Shown here one piece after another: positions 54,382-63,092 of a stretch of 64,000 nt of DNA. The stretch is from the NCBI RefSeq assembly GCF_003865075.1, contig NZ_BHWB01000010.1:1-64000 (forward strand), in the 5' to 3' direction. Every line of letters begins with the position of its first letter. Within the stretch, counting starts at the first letter, position 1. A program made the position numbers and the translations under genes. The notes under the pieces are model-generated. The model saw nothing but the letters and a program-made list of their open reading frames with translations. It was not told the DNA's origin and did not search any database. The stretch comes from Bacteroides faecalis. GTDB taxonomy: Bacteria; Bacteroidota; Bacteroidia; Bacteroidales; Bacteroidaceae.

Positions 54382-54553
54382 GGATCAAACGACTACCTTT
54401 TCTCTGCTCAGATTGTAGCAAAGGAGTCGTTACTTGAGCTAATGAAGATAGTGCATAGCAACATAGTATTAACCAAAAGAAATAAAGATTTGCCCATGTT
54501 TATTTATACATTTAAATGATGTCAAGGGGGAAAAAACAAGAACCAACAAAGTA

Positions 54554-54586
54554 AAAAAGCTACTCGGATAATCCAAATAGCTTTTT
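54554..54586 (-). terminator. terminator between the DUF2721 and ferritin genes
   Basis: AAAAAGCTA (54554-54562) and TAGCTTTTT (54578-54586) form a 9-bp stem with A- and T-runs on both sides, suited to both convergent genes. The rest of the 231-bp gap shows no other clear feature. Confidence 0.7.
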
Positions 54587-54612
54587 ATTCTATATCAACT
54601 TATTACTGAATC

Positions 54613-55095
54613 TCATTTACGTTGTCCAAGTTGTGAATCAATAATGAAAATACCAGTTTCACCCGCTTTCTTCAATTTTTCAACAATTTCCGATGCAGTA
54701 GCTTCTTCTTCAACCTGTTCACGAACAAACCCCCATAAGAAATCTTGTGTCGCCTTATCTTTTTCAGCTGCAGCAATATCTACCAAGCTATCAATCAATT
54801 TAGAAACATGGCATTCATGCTTATAAACATGTTCAAATACTTCCAAAGGAGTGCCCCAACCGTTAGGTACTACATCAATCTTATCTACTTTAGCAGTTCC
54901 ACCTCTCTTGACAATATAGTCAGCCATTGTACAGGCATGTTGCATTTCTTCGAAATACTGTTTTTTCATCCAACTAGCAAAACCAGCGAAACCTTCCTTT
55001 TCAAAGTAAAAAGACATCGCCAAATACAGGTTTGCAGACCACATCTCAGCCGTAATCTGCTCGTTAATTGCATTTTGTAATTTTTCCGAAATCAT
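54613..55095 (-). CDS. ftnA: ferritin (non-heme) FtnA
   Basis: The 160-residue protein is a four-helix-bundle ferritin that oxidises Fe(II) and stores it in a 24-mer shell. The ferroxidase ligands are visible in INEQITAEMWSANLYL (Glu18), YFEEMQHACTMADYI (Glu-x-x-His) and WGFVREQVEEEAT. Lack of a heme-binding Met pattern and the overall length point to ferritin and not bacterioferritin. It is monocistronic; in anaerobic Bacteroides such genes respond to iron and oxygen, but no operator was seen here. Confidence 0.94.
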   Translation of the reverse strand: MISEKLQNAINEQITAEMWSANLYLAMSFYFEKEGFAGFASWMKKQYFEEMQHACTMADYIVKRGGTAKVDKIDVVPNGWGTPLEVFEHVYKHECHVSKLIDSLVDIAAAEKDKATQDFLWGFVREQVEEEATASEIVEKLKKAGETGIFIIDSQLGQRK

Positions 55096-55215
55096 AATCG
55101 TATTTTTTATAAAGTTGTTAATGTAACTTCGTTTTAATTTTATTACAAATATAACAAGATTTCAGGCCAAATTGTTTTAACTCCCTTGATTTTTTAAACT
55201 ACATTCACATTTTAT

Positions 55216-56376
55216 TTACACAAGTTCGTCAGATGTATACCCTTTCGGAAGTTCACGACAATTATAACCAGATGCCATGATTTCACCGTAAGCACCTGCA
55301 GAACGGAGAGCAATCAAATCTCCACGCTTCACTTTATTCAGGTCTATTGCTTTACCGAAAACATCCGACGATTCACAAATAGGTCCTACTACATCATAGG
55401 CTTCTATCGGTCCTTCTGAAGTAATGTTTTCCATTTTGTGATAAGCCTGATACAGAGCCGGGCGAATCAAATCTGTCATACCTGCATCAAGAATAGCGAA
55501 TTGTTTTTTGTTTCCTTGCTTCACATATAGCACTTTGGATATCAATGAGCCGCATTGCCCCACTACGGAACGTCCTAACTCAAAATGCAAAGTTTGATAA
55601 GGACGTAATTTTAACTGTCCGGCATAGGTGGCAAAATATGCTTTGAAATCAGGAATCGCCTGACGGTTAGGATGGGCATAATCGATTCCCAATCCACCAC
55701 CGACATTGATATGTTCAACTAATATACGACGAGATTCGAGTTTATCCTGTAATTCATTAACACGATTACAGAGAGCAACAAAGTCACCCATATCTAATAT
55801 CTGAGAGCCAATATGAAAGTGAAGGCCGATAAACTTCACATTCTTCAAATCCTGTGCTACATCAATTACTTTATCCATATCCTGCATACTGATACCGAAT
55901 TTGTTTTCCGCAAGCCCGGTAGCAATATTAGCATGAGTATGTGCGCCCACATCAGGATTGATACGGAAAGCAACATTAGCTACTTTATTTTGAACAGCCG
56001 CTAATTCATTAATTATCTCCAATTCAGGAATAGATTCTACATTGAAACAAAAAATGTCATATTCCAATCCGAGATTGATTTCCCAATCCGACTTACCTAC
56101 TCCGGCAAAAACAACCTTGTTAGCTGGAAATCCGGCACGAATAGCAGCACGCACCTCTCCTCCACTCACACAATCAGCTCCTAATCCGCTTTCACGAATA
56201 ATAGTAAGTACTTTCGGATTTGCATTAGCTTTCACCGCATAATGAACAGAGTAATTAGGATATTTGGCAATCTCCTGATTAATAGTAAAAAGTGTATCAC
56301 GCAGTACCTTGGTATCATAATAATAAAAAGGTGTTTGCAAAGTACGGAATTTATCAATCGGAAATATTCCTTTCAT
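55216..56376 (-). CDS. lysA: diaminopimelate decarboxylase LysA
   Basis: The 386-residue PLP enzyme makes L-lysine in the last step of the diaminopimelate route. The fold-III alanine racemase type barrel shows the PLP lysine in HYAVKANANP, GADCVSGGEVRAA, and FHIGSQILD. The C-terminal beta domain has CESSDVFGKAI, with the active-site Cys, and AYGEIMASGYNCR. It lies 80 bp after lysC with a hairpin between them. Confidence 0.95.
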   Translation of the reverse strand: MKGIFPIDKFRTLQTPFYYYDTKVLRDTLFTINQEIAKYPNYSVHYAVKANANPKVLTIIRESGLGADCVSGGEVRAAIRAGFPANKVVFAGVGKSDWEINLGLEYDIFCFNVESIPELEIINELAAVQNKVANVAFRINPDVGAHTHANIATGLAENKFGISMQDMDKVIDVAQDLKNVKFIGLHFHIGSQILDMGDFVALCNRVNELQDKLESRRILVEHINVGGGLGIDYAHPNRQAIPDFKAYFATYAGQLKLRPYQTLHFELGRSVVGQCGSLISKVLYVKQGNKKQFAILDAGMTDLIRPALYQAYHKMENITSEGPIEAYDVVGPICESSDVFGKAIDLNKVKRGDLIALRSAGAYGEIMASGYNCRELPKGYTSDELV

Positions 56377-56400
56377 AATTAAATACTTGTTTAGTTAGTT

Positions 56401-56438
56401 AAAAAAGAGCGCTTTTATCAAAATCGGTAAAAGCGCTC
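56401..56438 (-). terminator. hairpin between lysC and lysA
   Basis: GAGCGCTTTTA (56407-56417) and TAAAAGCGCTC (56428-56438) form a perfect 11-bp stem with a 10-nt loop. On the minus strand it is followed by six T (56406-56401). It has the form of an intrinsic terminator placed inside the lysC-lysA unit, so it may attenuate lysA expression or separate the two genes. Confidence 0.75.
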
Positions 56439-56456
56439 AATATTTTCTTTGTGGAA

Positions 56457-57776
56457 TTATTTATTGTTGAAAAGCATATCGCTCAGCGATTGTAATGCTA
56501 CATTCTTATCACATTCCCGGATGAGGAAAGATATATTGTAATTACTTCCTCCGAATGAAATCATTCGTACCGGAATATCTCGCATCGCATCGAGTGCCTT
56601 TGCTTCAAAACCAATATTTTCCCATTCCAAATCACCTACTACGCAGATAATACACATATCTTTGTCTACAGTAACTGTACCGTATTTCTTCAGGTCATCC
56701 AGAATCTCATTCAGATGCTTCGTATTATCAATCGTTACAGACACTCCTACTTCTGAAGTACAAATCATATCTATAGAAGTCTGATAGCTTTCAAAAATTT
56801 CGAATACTTTACGCAAAAAACCATGAGCAAGCAACATACGACTTGACTTGATTTTGATAGCTGTAATATTATCTTTGGCAGCAACCGCTTTGATCTTACC
56901 TTTCTCTGTATCATTAGAAATCAGTGTACCCGGAGCTTTCGGATCCATAGTATTCAACAGACGCACAGGGATATTTGCATATTTAGCAGGCTGGATACAA
57001 GTAGGATGCAGAATTTTAGCACCAAAATAAGCTAATTCGGCAGCTTCTTCAAAATGCAACTGACGAACCGGAGCTGTCTTATCAACGATACGAGGATCGT
57101 TGTTGTGCATACCGTCGATATCCGTCCAAATCTGGATTTCGGTAGCATTCACTGCAGCACCGATCAAAGATGCCGTATAATCACTACCTCCACGCTGTAA
57201 GTTATCAATCTCACCGTAAGCATTCCGACAAATGAACCCTTGAGTAATGTAGATTTCAGCATCCGGATAAAGTTCAAGTTGTGCTTGCAATTTGTCCTTG
57301 ATATAACCCGGATCCGGTTCTGCATTCTTGTCAGTACGCATAAATTCCAAAGCCGGAAGCAATATAGACTTCACACCGCATTCCTGCAGATAGAAGTTTA
57401 CCATTGCTGTAGAAATCAGCTCTCCTTGTGCCAATACCACTTTCTCTTCGAACAAAGTAAAAAGGTCTTTGGTATAGGAGCGGATGTAGTCGAAATGGGA
57501 CTTGATGACTTCCAGACCTTTCTGTTTATACTCCTGAGTAGCGTAAAGTTCATCAATATGCTGTTTGTATTTACCTTCCAGCTTATTGATAATCTCGTTG
57601 GCACCCTCCGGATTCTTCTTATACAGATAGTCCGAAATTTCCACCAATGTGTTCGTTGTTCCTGACATAGCAGAAAGAACAACAATCTTCTGTTCACCAT
57701 CGGTAATCAATTTGGCTACTTCCTTCATCCGCTGAGCAGAACCTACGGAAGTTCCTCCAAACTTTAAAACTTTCAT
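56457..57776 (-). CDS. lysC: aspartokinase LysC
   Basis: The 439-residue enzyme phosphorylates aspartate, the first step to lysine, threonine and methionine. The N-terminal kinase part shows KFGGTSVGSAQRM and the substrate loop GFICRNAYGEIDNLQRGGSDYTA. Two ACT domains near the end (about 300-439, with VCTSEVGVSVTIDN-like strands) provide feedback control. It is monofunctional, unlike ThrA-type fusions. The FtsE-like gene ends 13 bp upstream, so lysC is probably read from the hisI-ftsE transcript as well. Confidence 0.95.
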   Translation of the reverse strand: MKVLKFGGTSVGSAQRMKEVAKLITDGEQKIVVLSAMSGTTNTLVEISDYLYKKNPEGANEIINKLEGKYKQHIDELYATQEYKQKGLEVIKSHFDYIRSYTKDLFTLFEEKVVLAQGELISTAMVNFYLQECGVKSILLPALEFMRTDKNAEPDPGYIKDKLQAQLELYPDAEIYITQGFICRNAYGEIDNLQRGGSDYTASLIGAAVNATEIQIWTDIDGMHNNDPRIVDKTAPVRQLHFEEAAELAYFGAKILHPTCIQPAKYANIPVRLLNTMDPKAPGTLISNDTEKGKIKAVAAKDNITAIKIKSSRMLLAHGFLRKVFEIFESYQTSIDMICTSEVGVSVTIDNTKHLNEILDDLKKYGTVTVDKDMCIICVVGDLEWENIGFEAKALDAMRDIPVRMISFGGSNYNISFLIRECDKNVALQSLSDMLFNNK

Positions 57777-57789
57777 TTTCGTTACTGTT

Positions 57790-58515
57790 TTAATTATCTA
57801 TATTTAAATCTATTTCTATTGCTCTCTGCCGGGATTTATATTCATCGGTAATATCAGTGATATGATGATCAACACAACGATATACTCTACCGGGATATTC
57901 TTTCAGCAATTGAAGGTTGTGTGTGGTCATCACAACTGATGAACCGGACTCACAAATATTGTGCAATAACTCCACAATTGCCTTACCTGTATCCACATCC
58001 AAATTTCCGGTCGGTTCGTCTGCCAGGATGATTTCCGGAGAATTAAGTACGGCACGAGCTATCACAATGCGTTGTTGCTCACCACCGGAAAGCTCGTTCG
58101 GATACTTATATCCTTTGTTAGACATTCCTACCAATTGGAGTACTTCTTCAATACGTTCTTTCATTTCCTGCTTGTTCTGCCAGCCAGTAGCCCGAAGTAC
58201 AAATTCCAGATTATTATAAACTGTACGGTCTGTCAGTAGTTGGAAATCCTGAAACACAATTCCCAGTTTACGACGCAATTGTGGTATATGTTTCCGTTTG
58301 ATGGTTCGCATATTATAACCCAATACTTCCGCTTCGCCATTAATTACGTCCAATTCGCCATATAAGGTTTTGAGCAAACTCGTTTTTCCAGAGCCTACTT
58401 TTCCTATCAGGTAGACGAACTCTCCCTTGTGCAGTTCCAGATTAACACCACTCAACACACAGAGTTCCTGCTGATGAATTTCTACATCCTTATATTGAAT
58501 TAATGTTTCTTCCAT
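57790..58515 (-). CDS. ftsE: FtsE-like ABC transporter ATPase
   Basis: The 241-residue ATPase resembles FtsE: Walker A GKVGSGKTSLLKTLYG, Q-loop GIVFQDFQLLTDRTVYNN (typical of FtsE), signature LSGGEQQRIVIARA, Walker B IILADEPTGNLDVDTG and the switch His in VVMTTHNLQLL. FtsE works with the membrane protein FtsX to control peptidoglycan hydrolases during division. No ftsX lies beside it here, so its partner must be elsewhere. It overlaps the hisIE gene by 16 bp, and lysC follows after 13 bp. Confidence 0.9.
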   Translation of the reverse strand: MEETLIQYKDVEIHQQELCVLSGVNLELHKGEFVYLIGKVGSGKTSLLKTLYGELDVINGEAEVLGYNMRTIKRKHIPQLRRKLGIVFQDFQLLTDRTVYNNLEFVLRATGWQNKQEMKERIEEVLQLVGMSNKGYKYPNELSGGEQQRIVIARAVLNSPEIILADEPTGNLDVDTGKAIVELLHNICESGSSVVMTTHNLQLLKEYPGRVYRCVDHHITDITDEYKSRQRAIEIDLNIDN

Positions 58516-59114
58516 GTACTGCTATGTCTTTCCTGCAATTCACGAGCAAGATCTTCGATGCGGTAACCTTTTGATGTTAATAATACAATCAAGTGATAAA
58601 TCAGGTCGGAACCTTCGTAAATCAAACGATCATCTGTGCCATTTGTTGCTTCAATTACTGTTTCTACGGCTTCTTCACCGACTTTCTGAGCAATCTTATT
58701 AATACCGGATTCAAACAGACTGGTAGTGTAAGAGCCTTCCGGCATTTCTTCGTGACGCTTGTCAATAAAATCTTGCAGAAGTTTCAAAAACATAACCGGT
58801 TCTTCATTCTTTTCGCCCCAGCAAGTATCTGCACCAGTGTGGCAAACCGGTCCTACGGGATTCACCTGAATCAACAATGTATCATTATCACAATCGGCTT
58901 TGATAGAAACGACATTCAGAAAGTTACCACTTTCTTCTCCTTTTGTCCACAAACGATTTTTAGTGCGGCTAAAAAAAGTAACTTTTCCGGTTTCTACTGT
59001 TTTATCATACGCTTCTTTATTCATAAAGCCTAACATCAACACTTTACGTGTTTCATTATCTTGTATGATAGCCGGAACAAGTCCGCTCATTTTATCAAAA
59101 TCCAATTCCATCAT
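58500..59114 (-). CDS. hisIE: bifunctional phosphoribosyl-AMP cyclohydrolase/PRA-PH HisIE
   Basis: The 204-residue protein carries out steps 2 and 3 of histidine synthesis. The HisI part (about 1-110) shows FMNKEAYDKTVETGKVTFFS and the zinc site VCHTGADTCWGE. The HisE part (about 110-204) shows FIDKRHEEMPEGSYTTSLF and EEAVETVIEATN. The fusion order I-E is normal. It follows hisF by 35 bp in the his cluster. Confidence 0.95.
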   Translation of the reverse strand: MMELDFDKMSGLVPAIIQDNETRKVLMLGFMNKEAYDKTVETGKVTFFSRTKNRLWTKGEESGNFLNVVSIKADCDNDTLLIQVNPVGPVCHTGADTCWGEKNEEPVMFLKLLQDFIDKRHEEMPEGSYTTSLFESGINKIAQKVGEEAVETVIEATNGTDDRLIYEGSDLIYHLIVLLTSKGYRIEDLARELQERHSSTWKKH

Positions 59115-59149
59115 TCTATTTTTTTAGTTTACTATTTACAATTTACAAA

Positions 59150-59908
59150 CTAAACAGTCCGCATTGGTATATTCTGTGCACAAAGATACGATTTTAATTC
59201 GGGAATTTTAATTTCTCCGAAATGAAAAACACTGGCAGCCAATGCCGCATCTGCTTTTCCGAGTAAGAAAGCATCACGAAAGTGTTCTTTTTGACCTGCA
59301 CCACCGGAAGCAATCACAGGAATCGAAAGTTGTTCGGCCAAAGCAGCGAGTGCTTCGTTGGCATAACCGGTCTTCACACCGTCATGATTCATGCTTGTAA
59401 ACAGGATTTCTCCTGCACCACGATCCTGAGCTTCTTTCGTCCATATCATCAATTCCTTATCTGTCTCGATACGTCCACCATTCAAGTAACACTTCCAACC
59501 ATTTTCAGTCTGTTTGGCATCTACTGCCAATACACAAACCTGCGAACCAAAATGTTTAGCAATCTCGTCAATCAACTGTGGATTACGGATAGCCGAAGAA
59601 TTAATAGAAATCTTATCCGCTCCGGCATTCAGCAAACGGTCTACATCACTCAATTCATTGATTCCACCGCCTACTGTAAAAGGTATATTAATATTAGCTG
59701 CAATTCGTTTTACCAATTCCGCAAAAGTTTTACGTCCTTCGTGACTGGCTGTAATATCCAAAAAAACAAGCTCATCAGCTCCTTGTTCGCTGTAAGCACG
59801 TCCCAGTTCTACCGGATCACCAGCCTGACGCAGATTGACAAAATTTGTACCTTTTACGGTTTGCCCGTCTTTTATATCCAGGCAAGGTATAATTCTTTTC
59901 GCTAACAC
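59150..59908 (-). CDS. hisF: imidazole glycerol phosphate synthase cyclase subunit HisF
   Basis: The 252-residue TIM-barrel works with HisH to close the imidazole ring. The catalytic Asp11 is in CLDIKDGQTVKG, and the phosphate-binding loops show TVGGGINELSDV and IASGGAGQKEHF, with the second acid in VLAVDAKQTENG. Length and fold match the family. It lies 61 bp after hisA. Confidence 0.96.
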   Translation of the reverse strand: MLAKRIIPCLDIKDGQTVKGTNFVNLRQAGDPVELGRAYSEQGADELVFLDITASHEGRKTFAELVKRIAANINIPFTVGGGINELSDVDRLLNAGADKISINSSAIRNPQLIDEIAKHFGSQVCVLAVDAKQTENGWKCYLNGGRIETDKELMIWTKEAQDRGAGEILFTSMNHDGVKTGYANEALAALAEQLSIPVIASGGAGQKEHFRDAFLLGKADAALAASVFHFGEIKIPELKSYLCAQNIPMRTV

Positions 59909-59969
59909 AATCCTATTTTATTTACTATTTAACAATTTATTATCGATATTCGGGAAGCTTTTATTCTTC

Positions 59970-60692
59970 TTATTCCAAAAAAGGACGCAAATCTTTCAAA
60001 GTCAGACATCCTTCATAAAGCGCTTTACCAAAAATCACTCCGGGAACTCCGGCCTCATTCAAAGATATAATATCATCGATGTTACTTACTCCTCCACTTG
60101 CCATCAAATAAAGATTAGGAAATTTCTTCAACATTTCTTTATATAGATCAATAGAAGGTCCTTTCAGCATTCCGTCACAACTAATATCCGTACAAATCAC
60201 TTTCTCAATGCCTTTATTTATATAATCTTCCAAGAATGGAAAAAGTTCGCAGGCACTTTCGTCTTTCCAGCCATTAACGGCTATCTTACGATCTTTTACA
60301 TCTGCTCCTAAGATAATTTTCTCACTTCCATAGATATCTAACCAATGACAGAAAAGCCCAGGATCTTTCACAGCAATGCTGCCTCCTGTCACCATTTGTG
60401 CACCACTTTCAAATGCAATCTTCAAATCTTCGTCGCTTTTTACTCCTCCGCCGAAGTCGATCACTAAAGAAGTACGTGTAGCTATCTGTTCCAATACCCG
60501 ATGATTGACTACATGATGAGAAGCAGCTCCGTCCAGATCGACTACATGCAATCTGCAAACTCCATTCGCTTCAAATTCTTTAGCTACCTCCACAGGACTT
60601 TCATTATAGACTTTCTTACTGTCATAGTCTCCCTGGGAAAGGCGAACACACTTTCCGTCAATTATATCAATGGCTGGAATTATCTCTATCAT
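59970..60692 (-). CDS. hisA: ProFAR isomerase HisA
   Basis: The 240-residue TIM-barrel isomerises the phosphoribosyl intermediate in step 4 of histidine synthesis. It has the start IIPAIDIIDGKCVRLSQGDY with the catalytic Asp, FGGGVKSDEDLKIAF, and ICTDISCDGMLKGPSIDLY with the second Asp. Its final loop is MASGGVSNIDDIISL. It sits between hisH (140 bp, with a palindromic array in the gap) and hisF. Confidence 0.96.
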   Translation of the reverse strand: MIEIIPAIDIIDGKCVRLSQGDYDSKKVYNESPVEVAKEFEANGVCRLHVVDLDGAASHHVVNHRVLEQIATRTSLVIDFGGGVKSDEDLKIAFESGAQMVTGGSIAVKDPGLFCHWLDIYGSEKIILGADVKDRKIAVNGWKDESACELFPFLEDYINKGIEKVICTDISCDGMLKGPSIDLYKEMLKKFPNLYLMASGGVSNIDDIISLNEAGVPGVIFGKALYEGCLTLKDLRPFLE

Positions 60693-60760
60693 CAGACTAT
60701 TTAGATTTTTAGTTATTCATTTTTAACAGTCTCTCTTCCTCATTCTACAACCCCTAAAAA

Positions 60761-60838
60761 GTTTATTATAAACGATGAGAGAGTTTATTATAAACTATAG
60801 TGGAGTTTATTATAAACGGCAACATAGTTTATTATAGA
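60761..60838. repeat. four-copy palindromic array GTTTATTATAAAC, period 22 bp
   Basis: The 13-bp palindrome GTTTATTATAAAC occurs exactly at 60761-60773, 60783-60795 and 60805-60817, with a degenerate fourth copy at 60827-60838 whose right arm reads ATAGA. The spacers differ. The fourth copy overlaps the stop and last codons of hisH (stop at 60834-60832). The array fills most of the hisA-hisH gap. Confidence 0.85.
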
Positions 60839-61422
60839 TCCAAAAAGTTCCGCAGAATCTTCTCTCCGGTCTTTCCACTTTTCTCCGGATGGAATTGAGT
60901 TGCATAAAAATTGTCTTTATGCAGAGCAGCACTAAACGGATCAATATAATTTGTTTCAGCAGCAGTAAAGTCACATACCGGAACATAGAAACTATGCACA
61001 AAATAGACAAACTCTTCTTCGGTGAATCCTTCAAACAGTTTACTATTTACCTTACCAATCGTATTCCATCCCATGTGCGGAACTTTGTCCTCATGTTTCT
61101 TCGGTATAAAACGTTTCACGTCCACATCAAAGATATTCAGACAATCGACTCCTCCCTCTTCGGAATAATGACACATCAACTGCATCCCCAGACAAATGCC
61201 GAATACCGGCTGATGAAGATTTCGAATCAATTCATCTAATCCGGTCGCCTTCAAGTGGTTCATAGTAGTCTCCGCCTCTCCTACTCCGGGAAAAATAACT
61301 TTATCGGCAGATAGAAGTTCTTCTTTATCGGCCGTAATCACCGCCTCAACGCCCAAACGCTTCAATGCATAATCCACCGAACGAATATTTCCGGCATTGT
61401 ATTTTACGACTGCTATCTTCAT
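60832..61422 (-). CDS. hisH: imidazole glycerol phosphate synthase glutaminase subunit HisH
   Basis: The 196-residue class I glutamine amidotransferase supplies ammonia to HisF. The nucleophile Cys lies in PVFGICLGMQLMCHYSEEG, and the His-Glu pair is in TQFHPEKSG. The start MKIAVVKYNAGNIRSVDYAL is typical. It is read directly after purU with a TAATG stop-start overlap. Its 3' end is invaded by the last copy of a palindromic array. Confidence 0.95.
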   Translation of the reverse strand: MKIAVVKYNAGNIRSVDYALKRLGVEAVITADKEELLSADKVIFPGVGEAETTMNHLKATGLDELIRNLHQPVFGICLGMQLMCHYSEEGGVDCLNIFDVDVKRFIPKKHEDKVPHMGWNTIGKVNSKLFEGFTEEEFVYFVHSFYVPVCDFTAAETNYIDPFSAALHKDNFYATQFHPEKSGKTGEKILRNFLDL

Positions 61423-62279
61423 TAGCTAAATATTACTGTTTTATTTTTATAAGCTAAGACTTTTCGTTCAATGTGCTTTTGCACCGCACGTGAAAGAACG
61501 ATTTTTTCCAAGTCTTTTCCTTTATTTACTAAGTCTTCTACAGAATCTTTGTGAGTGATACGCACTACATCCTGTTCGATGATTGGGCCTGCATCTAATT
61601 CTGTTGTTACATAATGACTGGTTGCCCCGATAATCTTCACTCCTCTTTCAAAAGCGGCATGATAGGGTTTAGCTCCAACAAACGCCGGAAGGAAAGAGTG
61701 ATGGATATTAATAATCTTATTGGGATATGCATTAATCATCTGTTCAGAGATAACCTGCATATATCGTGCCAAAACGATGAAAGTAATATTATGTTTAGCC
61801 AAAAGCTCAAGTTCTTTACGCTCCTGTTCTTCCTTTGTCTCTTTTGTGATAGGGAACAAATGGAAAGGAATACCGAAGCGTTCGGCTACATGTTGCAAGT
61901 CGGGATGGTTACTTATTATAAGAGGTATTTCCACATTCCATTCTCCTGCCGTATAACGAGCGAGCATATCAAAAAGACAATGAGACATTTTCGAAACGAA
62001 AATAGCCATACGTGGTTTCACATCCGAGAAATAAAGACGGAAATCCATTTCGTATTTTTGCGCATAAAGTGTTCTAAAGTAATCTTCAATCTTTTCCTGC
62101 GGAACCAGAAAGTCCCTTAATTCCCATTCTATACGCATGAAAAATATGTTTTCTACATGGTCTACGTATTGGTCCAGATAGATAATATTTCCTTTGTTTA
62201 CCGTAATAAAGTCTGTCACTTCCGCTAGAATTCCCGGTTTATCAGGACAGTGCAATAACAGTTTGGCTGTAGTCATCAT
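61422..62279 (-). CDS. purU: formyltetrahydrofolate deformylase PurU
   Basis: The 285-residue protein has an N-terminal ACT domain (about 1-85: KLLLHCPDKPGILAEVTDFI) and a C-terminal formyltransferase-like domain. Its active-site part reads INIHHSFLPAFVGAKPYHAAF and IGATSHYVTTELDAGPIIEQD, with the catalytic Asn-His-Asp set. It hydrolyses 10-formyl-THF to formate and THF, balancing one-carbon pools. It is the first gene of the his-cluster transcript on the minus strand and overlaps hisH by one base. Confidence 0.94.
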   Translation of the reverse strand: MMTTAKLLLHCPDKPGILAEVTDFITVNKGNIIYLDQYVDHVENIFFMRIEWELRDFLVPQEKIEDYFRTLYAQKYEMDFRLYFSDVKPRMAIFVSKMSHCLFDMLARYTAGEWNVEIPLIISNHPDLQHVAERFGIPFHLFPITKETKEEQERKELELLAKHNITFIVLARYMQVISEQMINAYPNKIINIHHSFLPAFVGAKPYHAAFERGVKIIGATSHYVTTELDAGPIIEQDVVRITHKDSVEDLVNKGKDLEKIVLSRAVQKHIERKVLAYKNKTVIFS

Positions 62280-62744
62280 TCTTTTTACAAATTTACGATT
62301 CCAGGGGGAAATTCTTCCACCTCTCTAATTTTAGAGCGCAAAAATAACGATTTATTGCAAAATTACGAATTATTCAAGCAGAAAGTTTACATAAAAACGA
62401 TGATTTCTTACAGATAGAAAGATATTGGAAGCGATTTCTTATGTAAGACAGATGAATATTAAAAAGATAACATCGTTCCACGCTGATGATGTAATGCCAC
62501 TATCAAAATAATGTAATCTTACCGATGGAATAGTGCAATCATAATAACAGACTTATGTAATCCTAATCAGTACGAATAAAAAAACAATATTTTTTTTATT
62601 TTGAAAGTACTCAAAATGAGACACTAAGCTTTTTAGCTGCTTTTTATTGAAAAAAAAGTTTCTTCAAACACTTGCAGATTTACAAAAAACAACTACCTTT
62701 GCACCCGCAATCGAGAGAGATGCAGATTAACAAAATGAAATTCT
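62280..62744. promoter_or_regulatory. divergent gap with purU and tRNA promoters
   Basis: On the minus strand TATTTTTG (62346-62339) is a consensus -7 element 60 bp before purU, without a clear -33. On the plus strand TACCTTTG (62694-62701) is a consensus -7 for the tRNA cluster, with TTG at 62672-62674 and 19-bp spacing. Between them is AT-rich DNA with no credible ORF. The motif ATGTAAT recurs several times (62490-62560) without an evident meaning. Confidence 0.55.
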
Positions 62745-62818
62745 GGTGCGTTAGTTCAGTTGGTTAGAATACATGCCTGTCACGCATGGGGTCACGGGTT
62801 CGAGTCCCGTACGCACCG
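62745..62818 (+). tRNA. tRNA-Asp (GTC), copy 1
   Basis: The 74-nt gene folds as a standard cloverleaf: acceptor GGTGCGT/ACGCACC, anticodon stem CATGC/GCATG around loop CTGTCAC (anticodon GTC), T arm ACGGG-TTCGAGT-CCCGT and discriminator G. CCA is not encoded. A consensus promoter lies 44 bp upstream. It is the first of three identical tandem copies. Confidence 0.97.
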
Positions 62819-62869
62819 CTTCTTTCAATAGAGACGAAAAAAAATAAAAGTTAATTTAAATAAAATTCT

Positions 62870-62943
62870 GGTGCGTTAGTTCAGTTGGTTAGAATACATG
62901 CCTGTCACGCATGGGGTCACGGGTTCGAGTCCCGTACGCACCG
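62870..62943 (+). tRNA. tRNA-Asp (GTC), copy 2
   Basis: This gene is identical to the first copy in all 74 positions (anticodon GTC, no encoded CCA). It has no separate consensus promoter in the spacer, so it is probably cut from one precursor with its neighbours. Confidence 0.97.
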
Positions 62944-62994
62944 CTTCTTTCAATAGAGACGAAAAAAAATAAAAGTTAATTTAAATAAAATTCT

Positions 62995-63068
62995 GGTGCG
63001 TTAGTTCAGTTGGTTAGAATACATGCCTGTCACGCATGGGGTCACGGGTTCGAGTCCCGTACGCACCG
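62995..63068 (+). tRNA. tRNA-Asp (GTC), copy 3
   Basis: This is the third identical copy. Its 3' end borders new sequence leading, after 242 bp, to a tyrosine recombinase gene. The 3' half of a tRNA gene is a classical integration site, so this copy is the likely attachment site. Confidence 0.97.
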
Positions 63069-63092
63069 CGAAAGCAAATAGCAAATTAAAGC

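Larger units (their letters stand above)
62745..63068 (+). repeat. exact 125-bp tandem repeat carrying tRNA-Asp
   Basis: tRNA starts at 62745, 62870 and 62995 are exactly 125 bp apart. The 74-bp genes and both 51-bp spacers are identical base for base. The sequence after the third copy differs, so the unit is present two full times plus a final tRNA. Perfect identity in non-coding spacers implies recent amplification or ongoing homogenisation. Confidence 0.95.

Noticed and set aside
60761..60838. 22-bp-period palindromes considered as a small CRISPR
   Set aside because: The repeats are 13 bp with 9-bp spacers, far too short, and no cas genes are near.
61614..62120. 168-codon open frame antisense to purU
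   Set aside because: It has no recognisable motif, no promoter and lies fully inside a conserved gene.
62745..63068. Regular repeat with 51-bp spacers considered as a CRISPR-like array
   Set aside because: The repeat unit is a complete tRNA gene and the spacers are identical, which excludes a CRISPR array.
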